Assembly: GCA_947465645.1 (NCBI GenBank)
Contig: CANIBQ010000001.1
Location: 62,001 to 126,000 of the forward strand
Source of the DNA: Acidobacteriota bacterium
GTDB taxonomy: Bacteria; Acidobacteriota; Vicinamibacteria; Vicinamibacterales; UBA2999
Reading direction: 5' to 3'
DNA length: 64,000 bases
Part shown: in pieces, positions 1 to 10,360 of the stretch
How the letters are laid out: every line of letters begins with the position of its first letter
Numbering within the stretch: position 1 is the stretch's first letter
Notes under the pieces: generated by a model
What the model was told of the DNA's origin: nothing
Database searches by the model: none
Seen by the model: the letters and a program-made list of their open reading frames with translations, nothing else
Program-made: the position numbers and the translations under genes

Positions 1-1
1 C

Positions 2-167
2 ATCGGGATCCAAGAGCTGACCGACGCGGAAGCTGGTACACTTCATTCGCCGCCTGCCGCGAATCACCGAAGCAGACCTCGAGCGGATGACGGGAATGAA
101 CCCGGTGCCGCCCGAGTCCATCCGGCAGCAGATCGCGGAAGAGCAATTCCTGGGAGGAGCTCAATGA
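2..167 (+). pseudogene. 3' end of a frameshifted c-type-cytochrome-like gene (partial)
   Basis: The left edge holds the tail of a plus-strand gene. Frame 2 reads IGIQELTDAEAG, and frame 3 then continues as KLVHFIRRLPRITEADLERM and on to TGA at 165-167. Joined, the two resemble the C-terminal helix region of a cytochrome c domain (LTDAE..LV.F.R.LP), but only across a one-base frameshift near positions 20-40. The stop overlaps the ATG of the next gene as ATGA, which fits a translationally coupled operon. The haem-binding CxxCH would lie upstream of the window, so the family call is inference. A base-calling error is as likely as a real mutation. Confidence 0.35.
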
Positions 168-517
168 GACGCAGAAACTGGATCCTCGGCGCCGCGCTCG
201 TCGCCGCGTTGGCCGTCCCCGCGGCGCTGCACGCCCACGCCGGTCACGCGCACAAGGTGATGGGCACTGTCACCTCGGTGAGCGCCACGCAGGTGGAGCT
301 GAAAGACACGGAAGGCAAGACGGTCGTCATCACGCTCGATGCGAAGACGGTCTACCGGAGCGGCAAGGTCAAGGCGGACCCGAGCACCCTGAAAGTCGGC
401 ACCCGCGTGGTCGTGGAGGCCGAAGAGACGGCGGGCGCCAAGAGGATGAACGCGACCGTCGTGCAGATGGCCGCGCCGACCAGCGTGATCGTCAAGCACG
501 CCAGTAAAACCAACTAA
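164..517 (+). CDS. Exported DUF5666-like small protein, His-rich N-terminus
   Basis: 117 residues. Residues 1-24 form a classic signal peptide (MRRRN, hydrophobic AALVAALAVPAAL, then a small-residue cleavage site), so it is probably periplasmic. The mature N-terminus is His-rich (HAHAGHAHK), suggesting metal contact. The rest (VMGTVTSVSATQVELKDTEG ... LKVGTRVVVEAEE) is a short all-beta fold like DUF5666/OB-type domains. The ATG overlaps the stop of the upstream cytochrome-like gene, so co-expression is likely. A copper- or redox-related periplasmic role would fit the histidines and the neighbour but is inference only. The stop is followed immediately by a heptamer hairpin array. Confidence 0.75.
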   Translation: MRRRNWILGAALVAALAVPAALHAHAGHAHKVMGTVTSVSATQVELKDTEGKTVVITLDAKTVYRSGKVKADPSTLKVGTRVVVEAEETAGAKRMNATVVQMAAPTSVIVKHASKTN

Positions 518-595
518 AGGCACAAAGCCCAAGGCGCAACGCCCAAGCTCCAATTGGAACTTGAGCCTTGAGCCTTGGCTCTTGTGCCTTTGTGC
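518..595. repeat. Heptamer array A: facing CAA and TTG arms between convergent genes
   Basis: The left arm has five 7-base units each starting with CAA (CAAAGCC, CAAGGCG, CAACGCC, CAAGCTC, CAATTGG). The right arm has AGCCTTG, AGCCTTG, GCTCTTG, TGCCTTT. The arms are imperfect inverted copies and would form a long hairpin. It fills the whole gap between the stop at 517 and the convergent stop at 596, the place expected for a bidirectional terminator. Confidence 0.8.
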
Positions 596-1624
596 TTAGT
601 GAAGTTCGGCAGCGTGCACGAGCACCTTGCCGAGCGCCTCGGCCACGATCGGGTCGAACTGGGTGCCGGTGCACCGTTCGATTTCGCTCATCGCCATCAC
701 CGGCGTCATCGGCGGACGCTGGGTATGGGGATGGGTCATCGAGTCGTAGGAGTCGGCGAGCGAGAGGATCCGGGCGCCGATCGGAATCTGCTCGCCCTGC
801 AGCCCCCGCGGATACCCGCCCCCGTCAAACGCCTCATGGTGCGTGAGCACCAGCTCCGCGGCGCCGCTGAACCTCGGAAGCTTTCGCAGAAGGTCGAACC
901 CGCCCTGCGGATGCTTGCGCATCACTTCCCATTCCGAATCGTCGAGCGGGGCCGCCTTGGTCAGAATCTCGCTCGGGACGTCGAGCTTGCCGATGTCGTG
1001 CAGCAGCGCGCCGTGCTCGAGCTGCATCAGCGTATGGTCGTTCAGGGCTCCGAGCTCATCCGCCAGCGCCACCGTCAGCCGCGCCACCCGGCGCGAGTGA
1101 CCGCGCCCGTCGCGCTCGTGAAACTGGAGCATCGAGATCAGCCCATCAAGGGCGGCCTCGTCGCTCGTCTGCGCGTCAGCGAGCACGGTGGCAAGGTGTG
1201 CCCGCCGCGTCCGCAGCCGGTCCTGGAGTGCCTGGTGCAAGTCGTCAGAGCCCTGCAGCGACAGGTGCCAGTCGGTGCCGAGCGTGAGCGCTTCCGACAG
1301 CCGCGCGCAGTCGAAGGGCTTCAACAGGTAATCGACGACATCGTTGCGGAGCGTGCTGACCGCGGTTTCGACATCGCGGACCGCCGTGGCCATGATTATT
1401 GCGGTCTGGGGAAATTGTTCACGGATCCTCCAGGCCAGCCATACGCCGTCTTTGCCGGCCATGCTGACGTCGCAGAGCGCGATAGCGGCTGGGTTCTCGG
1501 TAAGCGACTTGAGGGCGCCCTCCGCGCAGCCGGCCTCCTGGACCTTGTAACCAAGGGAATCCACCCATGACGTAACCGTCGCGCGCAGAGTGAGGTCGTC
1601 TTCCACCACGAGGACTGAGAGCAT
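596..1624 (-). CDS. Response regulator with HD-GYP output domain
   Basis: 342 residues from the ATG at 1624 (MLSVLVVEDD). Residues 1-120 form a receiver domain with acidic pair ED at 8-9 and phospho-acceptor D52 (CDVSMAGKDG). Residues about 165-335 form an HD-GYP domain with the HD pair at 209-210 (LLHDIGK), HHE at 262-264 and GYP at 270-272 (GGGYPRGL). HD-GYP domains hydrolyse cyclic di-GMP, so this is a cytoplasmic two-component regulator that probably lowers c-di-GMP on phosphorylation. No cognate kinase is visible nearby. It is divergent from typA, about 100 bp away. The open frame extends further upstream, but the receiver motif fixes the start. Confidence 0.9.
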   Translation of the reverse strand: MLSVLVVEDDLTLRATVTSWVDSLGYKVQEAGCAEGALKSLTENPAAIALCDVSMAGKDGVWLAWRIREQFPQTAIIMATAVRDVETAVSTLRNDVVDYLLKPFDCARLSEALTLGTDWHLSLQGSDDLHQALQDRLRTRRAHLATVLADAQTSDEAALDGLISMLQFHERDGRGHSRRVARLTVALADELGALNDHTLMQLEHGALLHDIGKLDVPSEILTKAAPLDDSEWEVMRKHPQGGFDLLRKLPRFSGAAELVLTHHEAFDGGGYPRGLQGEQIPIGARILSLADSYDSMTHPHTQRPPMTPVMAMSEIERCTGTQFDPIVAEALGKVLVHAAELH

Positions 1625-1711
1625 CGTGGGGGTACCTTCAAGGTTCGTTCCGGTTTTGATGGAAAACGGTCGAGTTCGCGCTGTGCTCGGCCATAACGTC
1701 GAGCTCCGTGC

Positions 1712-1717
1712 GATACT
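1712..1717 (+). promoter_or_regulatory. Candidate -10 box of typA (leaderless)
   Basis: GATACT ends exactly 6 bases before the typA ATG at 1724 and no Shine-Dalgarno lies between them, which places transcription start at or next to the start codon. Confidence 0.5.
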
Positions 1718-1723
1718 GGTGAG

Positions 1724-3558
<1,835 letters not shown>

Positions 3559-3562
<4 letters not shown>

Positions 3563-3828
3563 CGCGAGCGCTTGATCTGGTTGCCGTCGCCCCCGCCGCC
3601 CATGTCGATGCTCGACCCGACGCCGTTCTCGCTGTCGTAGACGCCCATCCCGTTGGTCTCCTCGGGCTCGTCCTCGCCCAGCGCGCGCTTCCGGCGCCGG
3701 CGCACCGACTCCTCGTCGTTGCTCGCGCGAATGGACCCCTCAGGTGTCACCGGCTCGCGCGCAATGCCGAGCGGGTCATCTAAAGTCATACGGTCCTCGT
3801 CGCCAAAATCCTTGTCCCGGTTATCCAT
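3559..3828 (-). CDS. Small charged hypothetical protein
   Basis: 89 residues, not recognised. The start is the ATG at 3828, preceded by GGAGG at 10 bases spacing on the minus strand. The frame stays open further upstream but without protein-like character. The sequence is very polar and probably disordered: an acidic N-terminus ([13 protein letters not shown]), a basic patch ([16 protein letters not shown]) and a Gly-rich tail ([15 protein letters not shown]). No membrane segment or signal peptide is seen. Its stop codon overlaps the typA stop in the palindrome CTAG, so the genes converge with no spacer. Conservation cannot be judged from the sequence alone. Confidence 0.6.
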
Positions 3829-3854
3829 GAGTTCGTAACCTCCGGTCTCCAAGT

Positions 3855-4036
3855 CGCAAGCACGGTGCCAGACCGACGACACCCCGGCCGGAGGACCGAC
3901 ACCGAGCACGACAGGAGTGCAAGTCCCGTGTCCCGATTTGGCGCAACGTGTCGGTCCGATGAGGCTGCATCCCTGTGCAACCGTGTGGAGTCTCATGCAC
4001 GGGCTGGTGTCCAGCTCTTGGGCACGGTGCTTGCCC
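3855..4036. ncRNA. Candidate structured RNA or leader upstream of mreB
   Basis: A roughly 180-nt gap between divergent genes is closed by a 14-bp inverted repeat with one mismatch (GCAAGCACGGTGCC at 3856-3869 and GGCACGGTGCTTGC at 4021-4034). Inside lies a perfect 10-bp stem (GGACCGACAC at 3893-3902 with GTGTCGGTCC at 3948-3957) and small hairpins (GCAC..GTGC at 3906-3920, CTGG..CCAG near 4004-4014, TGCAT..ATGCA at 3966-3999). Nested stems under one closing helix suggest a multibranched RNA. It could be the mreB leader on the plus strand or belong to the minus-strand gene. No known riboswitch consensus was recognised. Confidence 0.35.
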
Positions 4037-4085
4037 TAAGCTCGAACGCCTGCAGTGAATTGCAGGCTTGAGCCTGGAGGTTCCC

Positions 4086-5108
4086 GTGTTTCTCGGTGCG
4101 CTGCAGTTCATGTCCAACGACCTTGCGATTGACCTAGGCACGGCGAACACCTGTGTGTTTGCGCGAGGCAGGGGCATCGTCCTCAGCGAACCCTCCATCG
4201 TGGCGTTCAACAACGTCAACGACACCATCGAGGCGGTGGGAACCGAAGCGAAGGAGATGCTCGGCCGAACGCCGGGGTCCATCACGGCCATCAAGCCGAT
4301 GCGGGACGGCGTCATTGCCGACTTCGAAGCCGCCGAGAAAATGCTCGGCTACTTCATCAAGAAGGCCCACAAGAACAGCCGCTTCATGCGGCCGCGCGTG
4401 GTCATCGGGGTGCCGTCCGAAATTACCCAGGTCGAGCGCCGGGCGGTGAAGGACAGCGCCTATCGCGCGAAGGCGAGCAACGTCCACCTGATCGAGGAAG
4501 GCATGGCGGCGGCGATTGGCGCGGGGATGCCGATTACCGAGGCGTCAGGCAACATGATCGTGGACATCGGCGGCGGCACGACCGACATCGCGGTCATCTC
4601 GCTCGCCGGCATCGTCTACAGCAAGTCGGTTCGCGTCGCCGGCAACGCCATGGACGACGCCATCACCAATTACGTCAAGCGCGAGCACAACCTGCTGATC
4701 GGCGAGCGAACGGCCGAGCGCATCAAGATGGAGCTCGGGTCCGCGGCGCCGCTCGCATCGCGGCGTGAGATGGAAGTGAAAGGGCGGCACGTCCTCGAGG
4801 GGCGGCCGGTCACGATCGTGCTCAACGACGGCCAGATTCGCGAGGCGCTCGAGGATCCGATTCGCCAGATCATCCAGGCCGTGCGCGACGCGCTCGAGCG
4901 CACCCCGCCTGAGCTGTCCGCCGACATCTGCGATCGCGGCATCGTCCTGAGCGGCGGCGGCGCGCTGCTGCAGAACCTCGACACCAGACTCCGTCGTGAA
5001 ACCGGCCTGCCCGTCTCCATCGCCGAAGACCCGCTGTCGTCAGTGGTCCTCGGCGCCGGGCGGATGCTGGAAGATTTCGACCTGCTGAAGAAGATCTCTT
5101 TGGATTAG
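4086..5108 (+). CDS. mreB: Rod-shape actin homologue MreB
   Basis: 340 residues from GTG at 4086, chosen because GGAGG (4076-4080) sits 5 bases upstream; an upstream TTG in frame lacks a ribosome site. Phosphate-1 motif AIDLGTANT (14-22), [17 protein letters not shown] (phosphate 2) and the adenosine motif LSGGGALL are all present, with length typical of MreB. It forms membrane-bound filaments that direct lateral cell-wall synthesis. mreC, mreD, mrdA and rodA are not adjacent, so it is an orphan copy here. The stop is followed directly by a heptamer hairpin array. A candidate structured RNA lies upstream. Confidence 0.95.
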   Translation: MFLGALQFMSNDLAIDLGTANTCVFARGRGIVLSEPSIVAFNNVNDTIEAVGTEAKEMLGRTPGSITAIKPMRDGVIADFEAAEKMLGYFIKKAHKNSRFMRPRVVIGVPSEITQVERRAVKDSAYRAKASNVHLIEEGMAAAIGAGMPITEASGNMIVDIGGGTTDIAVISLAGIVYSKSVRVAGNAMDDAITNYVKREHNLLIGERTAERIKMELGSAAPLASRREMEVKGRHVLEGRPVTIVLNDGQIREALEDPIRQIIQAVRDALERTPPELSADICDRGIVLSGGGALLQNLDTRLRRETGLPVSIAEDPLSSVVLGAGRMLEDFDLLKKISLD

Positions 5109-5181
5109 CAGTAGGCGGTTGGCAGTAGGCAGTAGGCAGCAAGAACGCCGAACTGACTGCCTACCGCCTACGGCTTACTGC
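5109..5181. repeat. Heptamer array B (GTAGGCA-type) between convergent genes
   Basis: The left arm contains GTAGGCG, GTTGGCA, GTAGGCA, GTAGGCA. The right arm contains TGCCTAC, CGCCTAC, GGCTTAC, TGCCTAC. The arms are reverse complements in register and the array fills the gap between the mreB stop (5108) and the ferredoxin stop (5182). The same heptamer recurs around 49490 and 49550. Confidence 0.8.
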
Positions 5182-5538
5182 CTACTTCTCTGTCCATTCC
5201 GGCGGCGGCTGAATAGCCGCATCCGGCGTCTTGCCCGGGTCAGGGCGCCCGCTACCCTCGAGTCGGCTGATGGCGCGCACGGCCATATCGTGGTCGCACA
5301 CGATCTGGCATGAGAGGCGGACGCCGGTCAGGCCCCGTTCCTCGAGCTTCCCCTTTTCCGCCTTCGTCATCTGCGATGGTTCGCCGCTGATGAACTCGAC
5401 GCGGCAGGTCGTGCACCGCGCATTTCCGCCGCACGCGTGCAGTACGTCCACGCCCGCGTCCTGCTCGATCGCAAGGACGAGTCGCTTCCCCTCTTCCACG
5501 TCAACGGCGTCAAAACCCTCTACGGTCAGCTTCGGCAT
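5182..5538 (-). CDS. 2Fe-2S ferredoxin (plant/adrenodoxin-type fold)
   Basis: 118 residues. The cluster ligands are C36, C42, C45 and C77 in CGGNARCTTC and LSCQI, the CX5CX2C...C pattern of 2Fe-2S ferredoxins. The fold covers residues 1-95. The last 20 residues (SGRPDPGKTPDAAIQPPPEW) form a Pro-rich tail unlike the usual end. It is a soluble electron carrier; the partner cannot be told from context, since neither neighbour is a reductase or oxygenase. It is divergent from the 175-residue gene at 5568 with a 29-bp gap and convergent with mreB across array B. Confidence 0.9.
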   Translation of the reverse strand: MPKLTVEGFDAVDVEEGKRLVLAIEQDAGVDVLHACGGNARCTTCRVEFISGEPSQMTKAEKGKLEERGLTGVRLSCQIVCDHDMAVRAISRLEGSGRPDPGKTPDAAIQPPPEWTEK

Positions 5539-5567
5539 GTCCGCTATGTTAACGTATCGAAACGATC

Positions 5568-6095
5568 ATGGCTGCTGACCACGCTGACGCCGACACCACC
5601 CCCGAGATCGCCGCGCCGACGATTCCCCGTCCCTCTCAACTGTGGAAGCCGCTGACGGCCGAACAGAAGCTCCAGGCGGCTCAGGCCTTCTGGGAGGACG
5701 AGAATGCCGCCGCCGAGCAGGCGGAGGCGATCGCGGTGATTGCGCAGCGCATCAAGTTCCGGGTCAAGAGCGTCGTGACGATGGCGACCGAGAAGAAGGC
5801 GCGGCAGCTGGCGGCGCTGCCGGCCGTGTCCGAGATGGTGGCTGCGCGGCTGCTCGTGTCGTATCACCTCGCGCACCAGCGGCCGATGATGGGCGGGTTC
5901 CTCGACGCCCTGGGCATCAAGCACGAAGACGGCATGATCGCCGACGAGGAGATGAAGCCTCCGTCAGCCGAAGCGCTCAAGGCGGCGGCCAAGACGCTGG
6001 CCGAGTCCCATCCCCAGGAAGAGGTGACGCTGTACCTCTCCACATTGATGTGGCAGGACCCCGAGACCTGGGGCGCCCTTTCAGAAAGTCTCTGA
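5568..6095 (+). CDS. Conserved-looking hypothetical protein
   Basis: 175 residues, not recognised. It is soluble and mostly helical, with a Pro/Thr-rich N-terminal 30 residues, then LTAEQKLQAAQAFWEDENAAAEQAEA, a basic helix (RIKFRVKSVVTMATEKKARQ) and a C-terminal part ending in LYLSTLMWQDPETWGALSESL. GC-rich third codon positions match neighbouring core genes, so it is very likely expressed. The ATG at 5568 has no Shine-Dalgarno and only 29 bp separates it from the divergent ferredoxin. Its stop lies one base before the GTG of the TerC gene, so the two are probably an operon. Confidence 0.75.
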   Translation: MAADHADADTTPEIAAPTIPRPSQLWKPLTAEQKLQAAQAFWEDENAAAEQAEAIAVIAQRIKFRVKSVVTMATEKKARQLAALPAVSEMVAARLLVSYHLAHQRPMMGGFLDALGIKHEDGMIADEEMKPPSAEALKAAAKTLAESHPQEEVTLYLSTLMWQDPETWGALSESL

Positions 6096-6096
6096 C

Positions 6097-6843
<747 letters not shown>

Positions 6844-6955
6844 CGGTCCGGCTAAAGCCGGACACTACGCCAGTCGGCTAAAGCCGGACCGTCTCGACGT
6901 ACGTAGTGTCCGGCTTTAGCCGGACCGTCGACCGCTTTAGCCGGACCGTCGCATC
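6844..6955. repeat. Cluster of four REP-like palindromes (GTCCGGCTAAAGCCGGAC)
   Basis: Full copies with flanks lie at 6844-6868 and 6902-6930 in opposite orientation, with partial copies at 6872-6893 and 6931-6950. Each full copy is a near-perfect hairpin, and the outer pair form a larger inverted repeat that ends in ACTACG/CGTAGT. Related copies occur near 17.9, 27.3, 49.6 and 62.0 kb. The last partial copy supplies the stop of the neighbouring broken hydrolase. Confidence 0.9.
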
Positions 6956-7424
6956 CAATCCACGATCACGCGGAACAGCTCGCCGCGCACATCATCGGGG
7001 GCGCGGCCGCGCACGCCGAGCGAATGATCGCCGTTGGCTGTTCCGGCTTGCCAGGCGGGTGGAGCGGATAGCCGAGCGCGACCACGCCGCGGAGCCCGTC
7101 GGCTCCCTGTGCGGCGAGATGTGTCGCCATGCGTCCGCCCATCGACTTGCCGCCGATGAAGAGGGGATGCGCCGCGAGTTTCAGGTCGTGCCGCGCCGCG
7201 TCGATCGCCCGGCGAAACGCCTCTTCCAGCACCGGCGCGTTATCCGGCACCTTCCGCTTCTGGTCCATGTAAGGAAAGTTGAACGTGACGACGTCCACGC
7301 CCGTTGCGGCGAGCCCGCGTCCGAAGGCCACCATGAACGGGTGGAGCTCACCAGCGCCCGCGCCGTGCGCCAGCACGAAGAGCGCCGGCAGGGACGCCTC
7401 CGGCGCCGCTGGGTAATGCTCCAT
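6937..7424 (-). pseudogene. Alpha/beta-hydrolase (Tex30/dienelactone-hydrolase-like) with internal deletion
   Basis: From the ATG at 7424 the frame encodes a normal N-terminal half: HGAGAGE oxyanion motif, FNFPYM, and nucleophile elbow [10 protein letters not shown], through [13 protein letters not shown]. At about 7030-7040 the sequence jumps. The original frame ends in junk ([13 protein letters not shown]) at 6966, while another frame continues as [20 protein letters not shown] and IVDWMRRSG, which is the family's normal C-terminus with the catalytic His, ending at 6937. The segment between PPGKPEQ and GDHS, normally about 50-60 residues with the catalytic Asp, is missing. The gene is therefore a deletion pseudogene, unless the assembly is collapsed here. 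Confidence 0.8.
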
Positions 7425-7428
7425 CAGA

Positions 7429-7478
7429 ACCTTTAACCTTTAACCTTTAACCTTTGACCTTTAACCTTTGACCTACCC
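7429..7478. repeat. Heptamer array C (AACCTTT), one-armed
   Basis: Seven consecutive 7-base units (AACCTTT four times, then GACCTTT, AACCTTT, GACCTAC) fill the gap between the start of the broken hydrolase and the stop of the DUF1499 gene. No facing arm is present. Confidence 0.85.
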
Positions 7479-8192
7479 TTAACCGCCCAGCCGATCCAGG
7501 TAGTTGCGAATCCGCGCGGCGTTGGTGCCGACGTCGCCGCGGCCGACGCGCGACACCGAGCGCACGTCCACGCGCGTGCCTGCCCCCCACGGCGTCAGGC
7601 GCACGACGATGTCGTCCTTGAAGCCGAACCAGCGGGTCGTGTCGGTGGCCTCGATCCGGCCCGAGGACTTGTCGGCCGTCACGATCTCCCATCCCGCGCC
7701 CTGCGCGGCGGCAAGCGCCTGGTCGAACACCTGGTCCTGCGGGCTCGAGAGCGTGATCGGCTCGATGTCGGGGTAACCCTGGCTTTGCTGGCGCGCGAGC
7801 TCCGGTGACCGCTCGAGCGTGTTGGGCGCCTCCGCGCGCAGCGGGATGACCGCCTCGAACGCGGGCGGGTTTTCCAGGTCGGTCGTGATGTCGTGGATCG
7901 GCGGCTTGCCGCGCGCGTTCATCTGCCACTGAAACGGGATCGCGAACGCGACCAGGCCCATCACGAGGCCCAGCGCCGCGAGGAGGCGCGGCTTTCGCGC
8001 GCCGCCCCGGTACGCCAGCAGGCCCGAGATGGCCGCGGCGACGATCCCCGCGATTCCCAGGTACGCCGCCCAGCGCAGCAGCTGGAACGACCAGGGCAGC
8101 GGGAACAGGCCGATCCGGTAGAAGGGGCCCGACATGAGGAGCAGCAGCAACCCAAGTCCGGAAATGGCGCAGGCAACGGACGCGACGGCCAT
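7479..8192 (-). CDS. DUF1499 membrane-anchored protein
   Basis: 237 residues from the ATG at 8192, preferred over the one at 8213 because AAGGAGG lies 5 bases upstream of it. Three membrane helices occupy residues about 5-100 (ISGLGLLLLLMSGPF, LGIAGIVAAAISGLLAY, LLAALGLVMGLVAFAIPF). The C-terminal 130 residues are a DUF1499 domain (RIEATDTTRWFGFKDDIVVR, RVDVRSVSRVGRGDVGTNAA). The function of DUF1499 is unknown. It is divergent from rsgA with a 50-bp gap. The stop is bordered by heptamer array C. Confidence 0.88.
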   Translation of the reverse strand: MAVASVACAISGLGLLLLLMSGPFYRIGLFPLPWSFQLLRWAAYLGIAGIVAAAISGLLAYRGGARKPRLLAALGLVMGLVAFAIPFQWQMNARGKPPIHDITTDLENPPAFEAVIPLRAEAPNTLERSPELARQQSQGYPDIEPITLSSPQDQVFDQALAAAQGAGWEIVTADKSSGRIEATDTTRWFGFKDDIVVRLTPWGAGTRVDVRSVSRVGRGDVGTNAARIRNYLDRLGG

Positions 8193-8227
8193 GGGGGCCT
8201 CCTTGTGGCGCATTGTAGCTCGCGCCT

Positions 8228-8233
8228 TACACT
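8228..8233 (+). promoter_or_regulatory. Candidate -10 box of rsgA
   Basis: TACACT ends 9 bases before the GTG at 8243, with no ribosome-binding site between. This is consistent with a very short or absent leader. Confidence 0.45.
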
Positions 8234-8242
8234 AGTCGGGAC

Positions 8243-9271
8243 GTGCGGCTGGACGAGCTCGGTTGGAACGAACGCTTCGCCAAGGACTTCGACGCGCTCG
8301 GGTCGAAGGACGACGTGCAGCCCGCGCGCGTCGGCATCGGGTTCAATCACATCTACCGGGTCTACGTCGAGGCAGGCGAGTTCGACGCGACGCTCGCCGG
8401 ACGCTTCAAGCACCAGGTCGTCAACCGAAGCGAGCTGCCCGCGGTGGGCGACTGGGTCGCCGTGCGCAAGCAGCCTGACGAAGAAGCCGGCGCGATCCTC
8501 GCCGTCCTGCCGCGCCGCACCCGCTTCTCGCGCAAGGCCGCGGGCAACCTGACCGACGAGCAGGTCGTCGCCGCCAACGTCGACGTCGTCTTCATCGTGA
8601 TGGCGCTCGATCAGGATTTCAACCTGCGCCGGCTCGAGCGCTACCTGCTGCTGGCCCGCGAGAGCGGCGCGGATCCGGTGATCCTGCTGACCAAGCTGGA
8701 TCTCTGCGCCGACATCGAGACGAAACTGCGCGAGGTGGCCACGCTCTCCGGCGCCCTTCCCGTTCACGTGCTCAGCCCGAAGTTGAACGAGGGCATCGCT
8801 CTGGTGGCGGCGTATCTCACCGCGGGACGCACCGCCGCGCTGCTCGGGTCGTCCGGCGTTGGCAAGACCACCATCATCAACCGGCTCGCCGGCGACGAGG
8901 CGCGCAAGACGCGCGAGGTGCGGGAGGCCGACTCGCGAGGCCGCCACACGACGACGCATCGTGAGCTGGTCGTGCTGCCGGGCGGCGGCCTGATCATCGA
9001 CACGCCGGGGATGCGCGAGCTCCAGCTCTGGGACGTCGGCGACGCGGTGCGGGAAACGTTCGACGACATTGAGTTGCTGGCGCCGCAGTGTCATTTCACC
9101 GACTGCCGCCACATCGACGAGCCGCGGTGTGCCGTCAAGGCGGCGGTGGCCGACGGCGGCCTCGCGGCGGAGCGGCTGGCGAGTTACGTGAAGCTGATGG
9201 CGGAGGTCGCGGATCTGGACGAGAAGCGCCGGTTGAAGCCGTTCAGGGCTCCACGGAAGGGATCGCGATAG
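8243..9271 (+). CDS. rsgA: Ribosome small subunit-dependent GTPase RsgA
   Basis: 342 residues from GTG. It has an N-terminal OB fold, then the circularly permuted GTPase order: LLTKLDL (G4) comes before the P-loop LLGSSGVGKTTIINRLAG (about residue 200) and DTPGMREL (G3). A C-terminal zinc knuckle follows (CHFTDCRH...C, about residues 283-296). RsgA checks 30S maturation and releases biogenesis factors. The last 29 bases overlap the 3' end of the convergent ATPase gene. Context gives no operon partner. Confidence 0.96.
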   Translation: MRLDELGWNERFAKDFDALGSKDDVQPARVGIGFNHIYRVYVEAGEFDATLAGRFKHQVVNRSELPAVGDWVAVRKQPDEEAGAILAVLPRRTRFSRKAAGNLTDEQVVAANVDVVFIVMALDQDFNLRRLERYLLLARESGADPVILLTKLDLCADIETKLREVATLSGALPVHVLSPKLNEGIALVAAYLTAGRTAALLGSSGVGKTTIINRLAGDEARKTREVREADSRGRHTTTHRELVVLPGGGLIIDTPGMRELQLWDVGDAVRETFDDIELLAPQCHFTDCRHIDEPRCAVKAAVADGGLAAERLASYVKLMAEVADLDEKRRLKPFRAPRKGSR

Positions 9272-10286
9272 GCTCGATCGGCTGCTGGACGATGCGCAGG
9301 CGCGGCGCCATCGGCGCCGGCGGCGGGGTGGCGTCAATCAACCGGTAGAGCGGCGCGAACAGCAGGACGGCCACGATCGCCACGATCGCCGCGGCGGAGA
9401 CGAGCTGCCACCCACGAACCCGCGCGTGCTGCACCTTGGCCGCCACGGTCGGGGACGTGATTCCGAGCCGGACCGCGGCGTCCTCGATCATCGCCGGCGT
9501 GATCATGTTGACCCGCATCGCAGCCCCGAGCATCAGCGCGCGATCGCACAGCAGGTTGATCACCCGGGGCACCCCGCCGGAGATGCCGTGCACCGTGTCC
9601 ACGGCGGCCGACTCGAAGGTCACCGTGTCGCCGCCCTTGGCGACCCACAGGCGGTGGGCGATATAGGCCTCCACCTCGTCCCGCGTCAGCGGCTTCAGCA
9701 CCGCCCGCAGCGAGATCCGCTGGTCGAGCTGGCGCACCTGCGCCCCTGCCAGCACGTCGAGCAGGTTCAACTGTCCGACCAGGATGATCTGCAGCAGCTT
9801 CGCGTCGTTGGTCTCGAGGTTGGAGATGATCCGGATCTGCTCGAGCACCTCTGGCGACAGGTGCTGCGCCTCGTCGATGATCAATACGCCGCTCCCGCGG
9901 ATGCTGATCAGGGAGAGCAGGAACTCGTTGAGCGTGCTGATCAGCTCGTGGGTGCTGGCGCGCGACAGGCGTCCGCTGCGTACCGCTTCCCGCGAGACGA
10001 CGCCGAAGTCGAGCAGGATCTCCCGCAGCAGCTCCTCGACCGAGAGGAACGGGTTCAGGATGAGCGACGTGAAGGTGTTGACGTCCAGCTGCTGCAGCAA
10101 GGCCCGGCACGACGTCGTCTTGCCCGTCCCGATGTCGCCGGTCAGGACGATGAAGCCTTCCTTGCGGCGGATGGACTGGAGGAGGAGGGTGAGCGCCTCG
10201 TCGTGGGATTCGCTGCGGTAGAGGAACCGCGGATCGGGGGCGAGGGTGAATGGCGGCTGGCCGAAGCGATAGTACTCCTCATACAT
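9243..10286 (-). CDS. ExeA/GspA-type AAA ATPase with C-terminal membrane helix
   Basis: 347 residues starting at MYEEYYRFGQPPF, the usual beginning of this family (an in-frame TTG lies 13 codons upstream). Walker A GDIGTGKT is at 50-57 and Walker B VLIIDEAQ at about 134-141, with sensor and arginine regions in QIILVGQ and GGVPRVINLLCDRAL. A transmembrane helix (LVSAAAIVAIVAVLLFAPLY) is followed by a short Pro-rich tail of about 35 residues. ExeA-like ATPases work with a peptidoglycan-binding partner to place secretin or pilus complexes; here the periplasmic tail is short and no partner is adjacent. The 3' end overlaps rsgA by 29 bp. Confidence 0.88.
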   Translation of the reverse strand: MYEEYYRFGQPPFTLAPDPRFLYRSESHDEALTLLLQSIRRKEGFIVLTGDIGTGKTTSCRALLQQLDVNTFTSLILNPFLSVEELLREILLDFGVVSREAVRSGRLSRASTHELISTLNEFLLSLISIRGSGVLIIDEAQHLSPEVLEQIRIISNLETNDAKLLQIILVGQLNLLDVLAGAQVRQLDQRISLRAVLKPLTRDEVEAYIAHRLWVAKGGDTVTFESAAVDTVHGISGGVPRVINLLCDRALMLGAAMRVNMITPAMIEDAAVRLGITSPTVAAKVQHARVRGWQLVSAAAIVAIVAVLLFAPLYRLIDATPPPAPMAPRLRIVQQPIEPIAIPSVEP

Positions 10287-10348
10287 CGCCGCCTGGCTCG
10301 GCACAAGGGGTGCTGGCGCGCTCAATCTGCGCCAAAGAATAGCACGCT

Positions 10349-10354
10349 TATAAT
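10349..10354 (+). promoter_or_regulatory. Consensus -10 (TATAAT) directly before the cyclophilin gene
   Basis: A perfect TATAAT ends 6 bases before the ATG at 10361 and there is no Shine-Dalgarno. Transcription would start on the start codon. Confidence 0.65.
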
Positions 10355-10360
10355 CCGTCC

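Noticed and set aside
518..595. Heptamer arrays as CRISPR
   Set aside because: Units are 7 bases with no spacers of 25-40 bases, and no cas genes are present.
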